A DNA stretch of 64,000 nucleotides from Stutzerimonas stutzeri. Lineage in GTDB: Bacteria > Pseudomonadota > Gammaproteobacteria > Pseudomonadales > Pseudomonadaceae. Position numbers and translations under genes: made by a program. Positions 8,491-16,908 of the stretch are shown in pieces; within the stretch, counting starts at the first letter, position 1, and the number at the start of each line of letters is the position of its first letter. The DNA lies in assembly GCA_002387205.1 (NCBI GenBank), contig DGLA01000024.1, forward strand, positions 170,602 through 234,601, read 5' to 3'. The notes under the pieces are model-generated. The model was given only the letters and a program-made list of their open reading frames with translations. It searched no databases and was not told the DNA's origin.

Positions 8491-8889
8491 TTACTGCTGC
8501 AGGCCGCGCATGCTTTCTTCGCGCAGTTCCTGGATCCCTTTCTGAGCGTCCTCGACGGCCTTCTGAGCCTTGGCCGCCTGGGCCTTGCGCTCAGCGACCC
8601 GAGCATCCCACTCCGCCTGCTCGGCGAGCTTGCGGGCTTCGTCAAAGTTTTCCTTCTGCATGGCGAGCTCGGCCTGCTTCCACTTCTCCTGAGCAGCGCG
8701 CATGTCCACCGGTGCGTACTGGGTGGCCCCGGCGCTCATGGCACTGCGTACGGCCGATTCGGTAACGGCGAATTGCTCGTTGGGTGGATTGCCGGCACAA
8801 CCCACCAGCAGCAGGCCTCCTAATGCAACGGCGGCCAGCTTGGGTAGCTGGAATCGCGATATGGGGCTCTTGATGGTGTTCATTTTCAT
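8491..8889 (-). CDS. DUF4398 lipoprotein
   Basis: A 132-residue lipoprotein: the signal peptide LAAVALGGLLLVGC ends in a lipobox, and the mature part is almost entirely helical and charged (DUF4398), with heptad-like Ala/Glu/Lys repeats at about 65-120. It lacks an OmpA domain. GGAGA 6 bases before ATG 8889 fixes the start; a second ATG two codons later is less well placed. It probably acts together with the downstream DUF4398-OmpA protein, which shares its helical domain. Molecular function is unknown. Confidence 0.85.
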   Translation of the reverse strand: MKMNTIKSPISRFQLPKLAAVALGGLLLVGCAGNPPNEQFAVTESAVRSAMSAGATQYAPVDMRAAQEKWKQAELAMQKENFDEARKLAEQAEWDARVAERKAQAAKAQKAVEDAQKGIQELREESMRGLQQ

Positions 8890-9137
8890 GGCCAGTCTCC
8901 ATTGGAATTGCCTGACGATTGGGAATAGTGCCCACAGGCGATATGTGCGGCCCGAATGGGGCTGCGCTCACAGCGGGCATGTTTTTGTGAGGCCAATGAA
9001 CTGCAATCGTTCCAGTGGAGTTACAAACGGAGCGAGCGCGGGGCGCTGCATAGAGCGGTTTGGCTGTCAGACCGGACACTTTCCAGCGCCGGCCTGACAG
9101 CGCAACAGCATGCGCGCCATGCGCGTCGACGCACAGG

Positions 9138-9479
9138 TCAGGATTGTGACCCGCGTTCGGCCAGCAGTCGCTCCAGATGCTTGCGCGAAAGTGCCAAAAA
9201 GCGCGGTGTAGGGCCAACGTCCTCATAGATCGGGTCGCCCTGTTCGTCGGTGGAGATCACCTTGGTTCCCTTGACATAGGGCAGGCTGGTTTCGACGCCC
9301 TCCAGCGCGGCGCCGACCAGCTCGCCAAGCAGTTCCTCCGTGCTGCGCTTGGGATACATCTCCGCCAGTGCAGCGAGGCGGGCAGCACTCTCGACATCCA
9401 ATTGAATGCTGTACTCATCGGCGCTCATGCGGCCGGTCGCGGTACTTTCCCATTCATTGACCAGTTCTGAGATTTTCAT
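9138..9479 (-). CDS. conserved hypothetical protein next to ppc
   Basis: A 113-residue acidic soluble protein with no signal peptide or membrane segment. The N-terminal half is helical (ADEYSIQLDVESAARLAALA), followed by RSTEELLGELV and a C-terminal part with YVKGTKVISTDEQGDPIYED. Small genes of this kind sit divergently from ppc in other Pseudomonas genomes, but I do not recognise a defined function. Its start lies 196 bases from the ppc start, so the two genes share a divergent control region. Confidence 0.7.
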   Translation of the reverse strand: MKISELVNEWESTATGRMSADEYSIQLDVESAARLAALAEMYPKRSTEELLGELVGAALEGVETSLPYVKGTKVISTDEQGDPIYEDVGPTPRFLALSRKHLERLLAERGSQS

Positions 9480-9675
9480 GGTGTTATTCCTTAGCCCTCG
9501 CGGGCGGGCACTTGCTTGCGGTGGATGCAGATGTCATCGAAAGGCCACGCTCGCGCGCTATGCCTTGTCATCGACGAACACGCTGGGCACTCTGTTTGGA
9601 GGGTTCCAACAGCGTAGCCGTTCAGATTCAACTGCGTATCGGCTGCGCGCCTCTGCTGCGGCTTGGGAGAAAAGC

Positions 9676-12312
9676 ATGGCTAAGATCGACACGCGACTGC
9701 GCGAGAACGTCCATCTGCTCGGCGAGCTGCTGGGCAACACCATCCGCGAACAGCATGGTGAGGCTTTCTTCGACAAGATCGAACGTATCCGCAAGGGTGC
9801 AAAGGGCGCGCGCCGCGGCTCGGCAGAGGGCGCCAGGCTGTTGCAGGAGACGCTTGACGGACTGGCCGATGATGAAATGCTCCCGATGACTCGGGCGTTC
9901 AATCAGTTCCTCAACCTGGCCAACATCGCCGAGCAGTACCACCGCGTGCGCCGTCGCCGTCCGGGCGAACACCCGCCGTTCGAGGCAGGTGTGCTGGCCG
10001 GCCTGCTCGAGCGCCTCAAGGCTGAGGGGTTCAGCCAGGACTTCATTGCCAGGCAGGTCGGCCGGCTGGACATCGAGCTCGTGCTCACGGCGCATCCCAC
10101 CGAGGTCTCGCGGCGTACGCTGATCCAGAAATATGACGCCATCACTGCACAGCTGGCGGCCCGCGACCATACCGATCTCGGCGCTGCTGAACTGTCCCGG
10201 ATCGAACTGCGACTGCAACGTCTGATTGCAGAAATATGGCATACCGAAGAGATCCGCCGTAGTCGACCGACGCCGGTAGAGGAGGCGAAGTGGGGCTTTG
10301 CCGTGATCGAGAATTCGCTCTGGCAGGCGCTGCCTGATGTGCTGCGCCATACCGATCAGGCCCTGCGCCGCAGCACGGGCCTGCACCTGCCGCTGGATGC
10401 ATCGCCGATTCGCTTCGCCTCGTGGATGGGAGGGGACCGCGACGGCAACCCCAATGTGACGGCAGCGGTGACCCGGGAGGTCCTGCTGTTGGCGCGCTCG
10501 ACCGCAGCCGACCTGTTTCTAAGGGATGTGGACGGCCTGATCACCACCCTGTCGATGCAGACCGCCAGCGACGAATTGCTGGAGCAGAGCGGCAAGACAG
10601 CCGAACCCTATCGAGCCTTGCTCAAGCAGCTTCGCGATCGCCTGCAGGCAACCCGAGACTGGGCCAGACGCGCCATTGAACACGACCAGCCAGCGCCGCC
10701 TGAGGTCCTGCAGGATAACCGCGAGCTGCGTGAGCCACTGGAGCTCTGCTACCGGTCGCTTCATGCCCGCGATATGGGCGTGATCGCCGATGGTGCCTTG
10801 CTGGACACCCTGCGCCGGGCCGCCGCATTCGGGCTGTTCCTGGTACGCCTGGATATCCGTCAGGACTCGGCTCGGCATGTCGCCGCCCTGGCAGAGATCA
10901 CTGACTACCTGGGGCTCGGTCACTACGATAAATGGGACGAGGAGCAGCGTCTGGACTTCCTGCAGCGCGAGCTGGACAACCGCCGCCCATTGCTGCCGCC
11001 GCATTTCAAACCCTCTGCCGAGACCGCGGAGGTGTTGGCTACCTGCCGGGTGGCCGCCCTGGCGCCCGGTGCATCGTTGGGGTCCTACGTCATTTCCATG
11101 GCAAGGGGCGCTTCCGATGTGCTCGCTGTGCAATTGCTGCTTAAGGAAGCCGGCCTGTCTCGTCCGATGCGGGTGGTGCCGCTGTTCGAGACGCTCGCTG
11201 ACTTGAACAACGCCGGCCCGACTATGGAGCGACTGCTGGGCTTGCCCGGCTACCGCCAGCGCCTGCACGGACCGCAGGAGGTGATGATCGGCTACTCGGA
11301 CTCCGCCAAGGATGCAGGCACCACGGCGGCAGCCTGGGCCCAGTATCGTGCCCAGGAACGTCTGGTCGAGATCTGCGGCGCGCATGACGTCGAACTGCTG
11401 CTGTTCCATGGCCGCGGCGGCACCGTGGGTCGTGGCGGTGGTCCGGCGCATGCGGCGATTCTCTCGCAGCCGCCGGGGTCCGTGTCGGGGCGCTTCCGCA
11501 CAACCGAGCAGGGCGAGATGATTCGGTTCAAGTTCGGCCTGCCGGACATTGCCGAACAGAACCTCAATCTGTATCTCGCGGCCGTGCTGGAGGCGACCCT
11601 GTTGCCGCCGCCGATGCCCGAGCCCGATTGGCGCGAAACCATGGATCGGCTGGCCGAAGACGGCGTCCAGGCCTACCGTGGCGTGGTAAGGGACCATCCA
11701 CAGTTCGTCGAGTATTTCCGCCAGGCCACACCGGAGCAGGAACTCGGCCGCTTGCCGCTTGGCAGCCGTCCGGCCAAGCGGCGCGAAGGGGGCGTGGAAA
11801 GCCTGCGCGCGATCCCGTGGATCTTTGCCTGGACCCAGACCCGGCTGATGCTGCCCGCCTGGTTGGGCTGGGAGCATGCGCTGCAGGCAGCGCTGCAGCG
11901 CGGCGAGGCGGAGCGCCTTGCAGTCATGCGGCAACGCTGGCCGTTCTTTACCACCCGCATCGACATGCTCGAAATGGTCCTGGCCAAGGCAGATGCCGAT
12001 ATCGCCCGCCGCTATGATGAACGGCTGGTCGCGCCGGCCCTGCAGCCGCTGGGGTGCGATTTGCGTGACAGATTGTCGCAGGCGGTAAGTGCGGTGCTCG
12101 GGCTGACTGGCCAGTCGGAGCTGCTGGCTCATAGCCAGGACACCCTGGAAGCATTCAGTTTGCGCAATACCTACCTGGACCCGTTGCACCTCATGCAGAC
12201 CGAGCTGCTGGCTCGCTCCCGACAACAGCAGAACCCGGCGGAAAGCCCACTGGAGCAAGCCCTGCTCGTCAGTGTGGCGGGGATTGCCGCGGGCTTGCGC
12301 AACACCGGTTAA
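9676..12312 (+). CDS. ppc: phosphoenolpyruvate carboxylase
   Basis: Converts phosphoenolpyruvate and bicarbonate to oxaloacetate, replenishing the TCA cycle. The 878-residue length is normal for the bacterial enzyme. Catalytic signatures are LTAHPTEVSRRT near 140 (active-site His), SWMGGDRDGNP near 255, and LLFHGRGGTVGRGGGP near 575, which is the mobile loop of the active site. The C-terminus ends in NTG, as is usual for PEPC. The start at ATG 9676 has GGGAG upstream and gives MAKIDTRLRENV; the frame is open further upstream but that part is not PEPC-like. It is probably a single-gene unit; a hairpin without a T-run follows at 12314-12333. Confidence 0.97.
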   Translation: MAKIDTRLRENVHLLGELLGNTIREQHGEAFFDKIERIRKGAKGARRGSAEGARLLQETLDGLADDEMLPMTRAFNQFLNLANIAEQYHRVRRRRPGEHPPFEAGVLAGLLERLKAEGFSQDFIARQVGRLDIELVLTAHPTEVSRRTLIQKYDAITAQLAARDHTDLGAAELSRIELRLQRLIAEIWHTEEIRRSRPTPVEEAKWGFAVIENSLWQALPDVLRHTDQALRRSTGLHLPLDASPIRFASWMGGDRDGNPNVTAAVTREVLLLARSTAADLFLRDVDGLITTLSMQTASDELLEQSGKTAEPYRALLKQLRDRLQATRDWARRAIEHDQPAPPEVLQDNRELREPLELCYRSLHARDMGVIADGALLDTLRRAAAFGLFLVRLDIRQDSARHVAALAEITDYLGLGHYDKWDEEQRLDFLQRELDNRRPLLPPHFKPSAETAEVLATCRVAALAPGASLGSYVISMARGASDVLAVQLLLKEAGLSRPMRVVPLFETLADLNNAGPTMERLLGLPGYRQRLHGPQEVMIGYSDSAKDAGTTAAAWAQYRAQERLVEICGAHDVELLLFHGRGGTVGRGGGPAHAAILSQPPGSVSGRFRTTEQGEMIRFKFGLPDIAEQNLNLYLAAVLEATLLPPPMPEPDWRETMDRLAEDGVQAYRGVVRDHPQFVEYFRQATPEQELGRLPLGSRPAKRREGGVESLRAIPWIFAWTQTRLMLPAWLGWEHALQAALQRGEAERLAVMRQRWPFFTTRIDMLEMVLAKADADIARRYDERLVAPALQPLGCDLRDRLSQAVSAVLGLTGQSELLAHSQDTLEAFSLRNTYLDPLHLMQTELLARSRQQQNPAESPLEQALLVSVAGIAAGLRNTG

Positions 12313-12500
12313 GCCGCGACATCCGGGTCGCGGTGGGCAGATCTGGCTGTCATCGCGGCCCTGTACAGGGAAATTCGGGTTCGTCGAGCCCTGGGATCCG
12401 CTACGCCGGGTCCCCTGTGGGGCGCCGCTTGTCTGCATTCTGTGCGCTGTGTATCGTGTTCAACCTTTTGTCGCATGGCGGCAAACCAGAATTTTTGATT

Positions 12501-12535
12501 CGCCAGGGTGGGGTTGCAGTCAATCGGCCCTGGCG
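12501..12535 (+). other. inverted repeat in the adk leader
   Basis: CGCCAGGG (12501-12508) and CCCTGGCG (12528-12535) form a perfect 8-bp stem around 19 bases, ending 30 bases before the adk start codon. It could be an operator or a leader hairpin; nothing else supports either reading. Confidence 0.35.
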
Positions 12536-12565
12536 GCACCCAATTGCAAATCTGAGGACTCAACC

Positions 12566-13213
12566 ATGCGCGTGATTCTGCTGGGAGCGCCCGGTGCCGG
12601 GAAAGGTACACAGGCACGCTTCATTACCGAGAAATTCGCCATTCCGCAAATTTCGACCGGTGACATGCTGCGTGCAGCGGTCAAGGCGGGAAGCCCCCTG
12701 GGCTTGCAGGTCAAGGACGTGATGGACAGCGGTGGTCTGGTGTCCGACGAGATCATCATCGCGTTGATCCGGGAGCGCCTGCAGCAGCCCGACTGTGCCA
12801 ACGGCTTCCTGTTCGACGGCTTTCCACGGACCATTCCCCAAGCCGAAGCGCTGCGTGACGCAGGTGTGCATCTGGATCACGTATTGGAAATCGCAGTGGA
12901 CGACGAGGAGATCGTGGGTCGCCTGTCTGGCCGTCGCGTGCATCCAGCATCCGGGCGTGTCTATCACACCGAATACAACCCGCCGAAGGTAGCCGGAATC
13001 GATGATGTAACCGGTGAAGAGCTGGTTCATCGCAAGGACGATCTGGAAGAAACCGTGCGCCATCGCCTGAGCGTCTACCATTCGCAGACCCAGCCGCTGG
13101 TAGCCTTCTACAAGGATCTGCAGGCTGCCGAAGGCACGCCCCTGTGCAGTCGCGTTGAAGGTGTCGGCTCGGTCGAAGAGATCACCGCGAAGGTTCTTGC
13201 CGTACTCGGCTGA
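12566..13213 (+). CDS. adk: adenylate kinase
   Basis: Interconverts ATP + AMP and 2 ADP. The 215-residue product has the P-loop GAPGAGKGT at 7-15, the AMP-site STGDMLR, the catalytic FDGFPRT near 83-89, and a long-form LID domain at about 122-160 (GRRVHPASGRVYH). The LID lacks zinc-binding cysteines, as in other proteobacterial enzymes. GAGGA lies 7 bases before ATG 12566; the longer in-frame reading from 12272 is not kinase-like. A strong terminator follows, so adk is probably transcribed separately from tsaB. Confidence 0.98.
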   Translation: MRVILLGAPGAGKGTQARFITEKFAIPQISTGDMLRAAVKAGSPLGLQVKDVMDSGGLVSDEIIIALIRERLQQPDCANGFLFDGFPRTIPQAEALRDAGVHLDHVLEIAVDDEEIVGRLSGRRVHPASGRVYHTEYNPPKVAGIDDVTGEELVHRKDDLEETVRHRLSVYHSQTQPLVAFYKDLQAAEGTPLCSRVEGVGSVEEITAKVLAVLG

Positions 13214-13228
13214 TGAGCCTGTGACCTG

Positions 13229-13254
13229 AACGGCCCGCTTGCGGGCCGTTTTCG
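13229..13254 (+). terminator. intrinsic terminator of adk
   Basis: AACGGCCCGC (13229-13238) pairs with GCGGGCCGTT (13241-13250), with TTTTCG running from the stem end: a standard GC stem with a T-tail, 16 bases after the adk stop. Confidence 0.9.
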
Positions 13255-13270
13255 TTTGTGATGAGGCAGG

Positions 13271-13298
13271 GTGTCATGCGATGCGCAGCTGCTACAAT
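13271..13298 (+). promoter_or_regulatory. sigma-70 type promoter of tsaB
   Basis: GTGTCA (13271-13276), a 16-base spacer and TACAAT (13293-13298) lie 35 bases before the tsaB start and after the adk terminator. Confidence 0.6.
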
Positions 13299-13332
13299 CG
13301 CCGCCCATTTTTTCAGCTGACCGGAACTGCCG

Positions 13333-14010
13333 ATGACCACCTTGCTGGCCCTGGATACCGCCACCGAAGCCTGCTCCGTCGCGCTGCTGCATGACGGCGA
13401 GGTGCTTAGCCATTACGAGGTGATTCCGCGACTACATGCTCAGCGCCTGCTTCCCATGATCCGTACGTTGCTGGGGGAGGCAGGCGTTGCCCTGACGGCG
13501 GTCGATGCCCTGGCGTTCGGTCGCGGACCCGGCGCCTTCACTGGCGTGCGCATTGCTGTGGGTGTGGTACAGGGCCTGGCCTTTGCGCTGCAGCGGCCGG
13601 TGTTGCCCGTTTCGACGTTGGCCACCATAGCCCAGCGGGCGCACCGTGAGCAGGGCGCCGAGCAGGTTGCTGCGGCCATCGACGCACGGATGGATGAAGT
13701 TTACTGGGGCTGTTATCGCCTGCATGACGGCGAGATGCAGCCTGTGGGGATCGAGGCCGTGCTGCCTCCAGAGCAGGTGGGCCTTCCGCGAGGCGCCGAG
13801 GGCCAGTGGTTCGGTGCCGGGACAGGATGGGGTTACGCTTCGCGCCTGGCTGTCCAGCCGGCTGCGATCGACGCGAGCCTGCTGCCTCATGCCGAGGACT
13901 TGCTGAAACTGGCCAGTTTCGCCTGGCAGCGCGGAGAGGCGCTGGAGGCCGATCAGGCGCAGCCAATCTACCTGCGGGACAACGTGGCGACGCCGAAGGT
14001 GGTGCGGTGA
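13333..14010 (+). CDS. tsaB: tRNA threonylcarbamoyladenosine biosynthesis protein TsaB
   Basis: Non-catalytic partner of TsaD in the TsaBDE complex that installs t6A at position 37 of ANN-decoding tRNAs. The 225-residue product has the ASKHA-fold beginning LLALDTATEACSVAL and the family signature FGRGPGAFTGVRIAVG at about 63-78, followed by helix GLAFALQRPVLPVSTLA. The C-terminal half is variable, ending with QPIYLRDNVA. GGAA precedes the ATG by 6 bases. The location after adk is normal in Pseudomonas. Confidence 0.95.
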   Translation: MTTLLALDTATEACSVALLHDGEVLSHYEVIPRLHAQRLLPMIRTLLGEAGVALTAVDALAFGRGPGAFTGVRIAVGVVQGLAFALQRPVLPVSTLATIAQRAHREQGAEQVAAAIDARMDEVYWGCYRLHDGEMQPVGIEAVLPPEQVGLPRGAEGQWFGAGTGWGYASRLAVQPAAIDASLLPHAEDLLKLASFAWQRGEALEADQAQPIYLRDNVATPKVVR

Positions 14011-14069
14011 CGGACGGCATTGCCATTTGCCAGGCGGCTCGCTAGAGTCGGTTGCACTTCGAAAGGTGA

Positions 14070-14432
14070 ATGATGCGCCTCAACGGTCTCGCCCCCTCCG
14101 CCTATCCCATCGAACGCGTACCCCAGCGGGATAACGCGCCGGTGCCCTATCGCGAAAGCGAAAGGGCTGCGGAACAGGCGCGCGAGTCGATCGTCACCCC
14201 GGCCAACCAGGCCGATGCCACCTACGAACACCTTTCCCGGAAGACCAAAAGCGAATCGACCGATTACGCCGCGGTGGTCTCGGGCGACTTCATGCCGGCC
14301 CGCTTCGAGGCGATGATGGAGCGGCCCTTGACCAGCCGTGCCGCGCAGGCGCTGCAAAGCTACGGCACTACAGCCGCCTTCATCCAAGACGTGGATGCCC
14401 ACGAGGTGCTCGGACTGGACCTCTACGCCTGA
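14070..14432 (+). CDS. conserved hypothetical protein
   Basis: A 120-residue hydrophilic protein with no signal peptide or membrane segment. The middle (about 25-70) is charged and probably disordered or helical (RESERAAEQARES). The C-terminal half, with DYAAVVSGDFMPARFEAMM and TSRAAQALQSYGTTA, looks like a small folded region. Two adjacent ATGs (14070 and 14073) are possible; AAAGG favours the second. It is 59 bases after tsaB and 16 bases before the DUF72 gene, and could be co-transcribed with both. I do not recognise the family. Confidence 0.65.
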   Translation: MMRLNGLAPSAYPIERVPQRDNAPVPYRESERAAEQARESIVTPANQADATYEHLSRKTKSESTDYAAVVSGDFMPARFEAMMERPLTSRAAQALQSYGTTAAFIQDVDAHEVLGLDLYA

Positions 14433-14448
14433 GGCGTAGCCTGCTCCC

Positions 14449-15318
14449 GTGAGCCTTCCCTATTTTCTCGGCTGCCCATCGTGGAGTGACGCCGCCTGGC
14501 GTGGCTCCCTTTACCCGCCTGGTACAGCTGCGACCGATTTCCTGGCTCGCTATTGCTCGGTCTTCAACAGCGTTGAAGGCAATACCACGCTGTACGCCTG
14601 GCCATCGGAGGAGACCATCCAGCGTTGGGCGGCGCTGATGCCGGAGGGTTTTCGTTTCTGCGCCAAGCTTCCTCGTGAGATCAGTCAGGCTGCGGATCTG
14701 CGCGATACGGAGGATCTCGTGCGGTCGTTCCGCACCCTGTTGTCACCGCTGGGAGAACGGGTCACGCCGTACTGGTTGCAGCTGCCGGCGAGCTTTGGTC
14801 CAGCCCGGCTCGATGAACTGGCCCACCTGATCGAGACGCTCGGCCGCCCGCTTGCGGTGGAGGTTCGGCATCAGGCCTTCTTCACCCGGGACGACGAGGA
14901 GAGGACGCTCAATCGGCTGTTGCTCGAGCGGGGCGTGGAGCGGATCTGCATGGATACCCGCGCGCTGTTCAGCTGCCAGTCTCGCGACCCGGCTCTTTTG
15001 CACGCACAAGGCAAAAAGCCCCGGCTGCCGGTGCGTCCGGCCGCGTTCAGCGAATCCCCACAGGTGCGCTTCGTCGGGCATCCGCAGCTGCAAGCCAACG
15101 ACCGCTTTCTGGCGCCCTGGCTGGACAAGGTTGCAGGCTGGATCGAAGCGGGCAAGCGCCCGCACGTCTACCTGCACACACCGGATAACCGGTTAGCGCC
15201 TGAGCTTGCCATGCGCTTTCACGGGCAGCTCATGCAGAGGCTGCCGGGCCTGCAGCCGTTGCCGTTTCCGGCAAGGCAGAGCGAAGCACAGCTGACGTTA
15301 TTGGGCACCGAGCGCTAG
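14449..15318 (+). CDS. DUF72 family protein (YecE-like)
   Basis: A 289-residue TIM-barrel-like protein of the DUF72/YecE family, of unknown biochemical role. Recognisable parts are FLGCPSWSDAAWRGSLYPP at the start, FNSVEGNTTLYAWPS, FRFCAKLPREISQ, VRHQAFF in the middle and RPHVYLHTPDN near the end. The start is a GTG at 14449 with a weak ribosome site; it gives the N-terminus expected for the family. It follows the 120-residue gene closely and has the same orientation as its neighbours. Confidence 0.88.
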   Translation: MSLPYFLGCPSWSDAAWRGSLYPPGTAATDFLARYCSVFNSVEGNTTLYAWPSEETIQRWAALMPEGFRFCAKLPREISQAADLRDTEDLVRSFRTLLSPLGERVTPYWLQLPASFGPARLDELAHLIETLGRPLAVEVRHQAFFTRDDEERTLNRLLLERGVERICMDTRALFSCQSRDPALLHAQGKKPRLPVRPAAFSESPQVRFVGHPQLQANDRFLAPWLDKVAGWIEAGKRPHVYLHTPDNRLAPELAMRFHGQLMQRLPGLQPLPFPARQSEAQLTLLGTER

Positions 15319-15374
15319 GGCGGCTTCGTAGAGGTCCGCCTGCAACCTTGGTGATCAGCCGTTGCCAAAGTTGC

Positions 15375-16067
15375 ATGACTGTTGGCCGTTTCCTGCTCCT
15401 GTTGATTGCCGTGTTCGCCGGGTTCGTCTACGCGGTGTGGCGCGGTCATGTCGATGTGCCAGACAAGTGGAACCCATGGGCGCCGCTGGATATTCGCGAG
15501 ACACCGAATCTGCTCACCTCCTACAAGCTGGGACGTCTGCAGACGGACCGGAGTCTATGCGAGCAGGCGTTGACGAGTTCCGACCTTGACTACGTGGCCC
15601 TACCAGACAATACGCCCCAGCCTGGCTGTCCGATCGAGAACGCGGTCCGCATCCGTGGTTCGGCTGTGCGGTTCAATGCGCCTTTCATGGCGACCTGCCC
15701 ACTGGCGGCGGCTTATGCGCTGTTCGAGCGACACGGTCTTCAGCCGGCTGCGCAGGCCGTGTTCGGCCAGCCAGTGGTACGCATCGACCATTTCGGCAGC
15801 TTTGCCTGCCGCAACATCGCGCGCAGTAACAGACGCAGCCAGCATGCCTCTGCCAATGCCCTGGATCTCGCCGGATTTCGCCTGCAGGACGGGACACGTA
15901 TCACCGTTGCCCGCGACTGGACGGGTGACGACGACAAGGCCAGATTCCTCCGCCAGGTGAAGTCGGCCGCCTGCGATGCATTCAGGATCACCCTGAGCCC
16001 CGAGTACAACGCCGCCCATCACGATCATTTCCATGTCGACATGGGTGGATTCGGCCTGTGTCGCTGA
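15375..16067 (+). CDS. extensin-like C-terminal domain protein, membrane-anchored
   Basis: A 230-residue protein with an N-terminal anchor (FLLLLIAVFAGFVYAVW, about 5-21) and an extensin-like domain that resembles D,D-peptidase or murein-binding folds. The periplasmic part has cysteines (LCEQ, GCPI, TCPLAAAY, FACRN, SAACDAF, GLCR) likely to form disulfides, and the metal-site-like SQHASANALDLAGF and HHDHFHVDMG. A role in cell-wall modification is inferred. The frame is open from TTG 15348 and GTG 15351; ATG 15375 is chosen because it starts right before the anchor, though no good ribosome site favours any of the three. Confidence 0.82.
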   Translation: MTVGRFLLLLIAVFAGFVYAVWRGHVDVPDKWNPWAPLDIRETPNLLTSYKLGRLQTDRSLCEQALTSSDLDYVALPDNTPQPGCPIENAVRIRGSAVRFNAPFMATCPLAAAYALFERHGLQPAAQAVFGQPVVRIDHFGSFACRNIARSNRRSQHASANALDLAGFRLQDGTRITVARDWTGDDDKARFLRQVKSAACDAFRITLSPEYNAAHHDHFHVDMGGFGLCR

Positions 16068-16122
16068 GGCAGATGGCGAACCGCTCTGGCAGAATGCGCC
16101 GTTTCCCGTTGCCGAGCTCTGT

Positions 16123-16908
16123 ATGACCGCTACAGCACCCCTGGTTCGCGTAGAAGCGCTTGCTCCTTCCTTTGCCGAACAGGCCGAGGCCTGGGCGACG
16201 CGGTTGGGCCTGCCCCTCTCAGGGGATGATGCGCAGTTTGCCTTGCAACTGGGTGAGACGGGCTTGCAGCTGCAGTTGCTTGGCCCGCAGGCGCCTGGTC
16301 CGGTTCGTGTCGACTTTCTCGAAGGCGGAGCGGCCCACCGTCGCCAGTTTGGTGGTGGCAGCGGGCAGATGATCGCCAAGGCCGTCGGTATCCAGCCGGG
16401 TATTCGACCCTTCGTGTTGGATGCCACGGCAGGGCTCGGGCGGGATGCCTTCGTGCTGGCGACCCTCGGTTGCGAGATGGTGCTCTGCGAGCGCCAGCCG
16501 ATCATCGCAGCATTGCTCGAAGACGGCCTGGCCCGGGGAGAGACCGATCCAGAGGTGCGCCCGATCGTTCAGCGCATGCGCCTGCAGCAGGGCAACGCCA
16601 TCGAGCTGATGAATCGATGGCAGGGCGAGCCACCCCAGGTGATCTATCTGGACCCGATGTTTCCACATCGCGAAAAGAGCGCCCTGGTAAAGAAGGAGAT
16701 GCGGCTGTTCCGGCCCTTCGTGGGCGATGACCTGGATGCCGGCGCTCTGCTAGAACAGGCAATGGTGCTGGCCAGTCATCGGGTGGTGGTGAAGCGACCG
16801 CGCAAGGCGCCGTGCATAGAAGGCGCCAAGCCTGGTTACTGCCTGGAGGGTAAATCCAGCCGTTACGACGTCTATCCGAAGAAGAAGCTGCAGGCCACAG
16901 GTCAATAG
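16123..16908 (+). CDS. rsmJ: 16S rRNA (guanine1516-N2)-methyltransferase
   Basis: S-adenosylmethionine-dependent methyltransferase that modifies G1516 of 16S rRNA. The 261-residue product has the SAM-binding motif DATAGLGRDAFVLA at about 112-125, the acidic strand end MVLCERQP, and the catalytic YLDPMFPHREKSALVKKEMR. The family-typical VKRPRKAP comes close to the end. The start ATG 16123 excludes 30 upstream residues encoded over the end of the extensin gene. Its 3' end overlaps the convergent reductase gene by 7 bases. Confidence 0.95.
   Translation: MTATAPLVRVEALAPSFAEQAEAWATRLGLPLSGDDAQFALQLGETGLQLQLLGPQAPGPVRVDFLEGGAAHRRQFGGGSGQMIAKAVGIQPGIRPFVLDATAGLGRDAFVLATLGCEMVLCERQPIIAALLEDGLARGETDPEVRPIVQRMRLQQGNAIELMNRWQGEPPQVIYLDPMFPHREKSALVKKEMRLFRPFVGDDLDAGALLEQAMVLASHRVVVKRPRKAPCIEGAKPGYCLEGKSSRYDVYPKKKLQATGQ

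Noticed and set aside
10519..12438. 639-codon minus-strand frame opposite ppc
   Set aside because: It is fully antisense to an intact ppc with all catalytic motifs; composition is rich in Arg, Gln and His and resembles no family.
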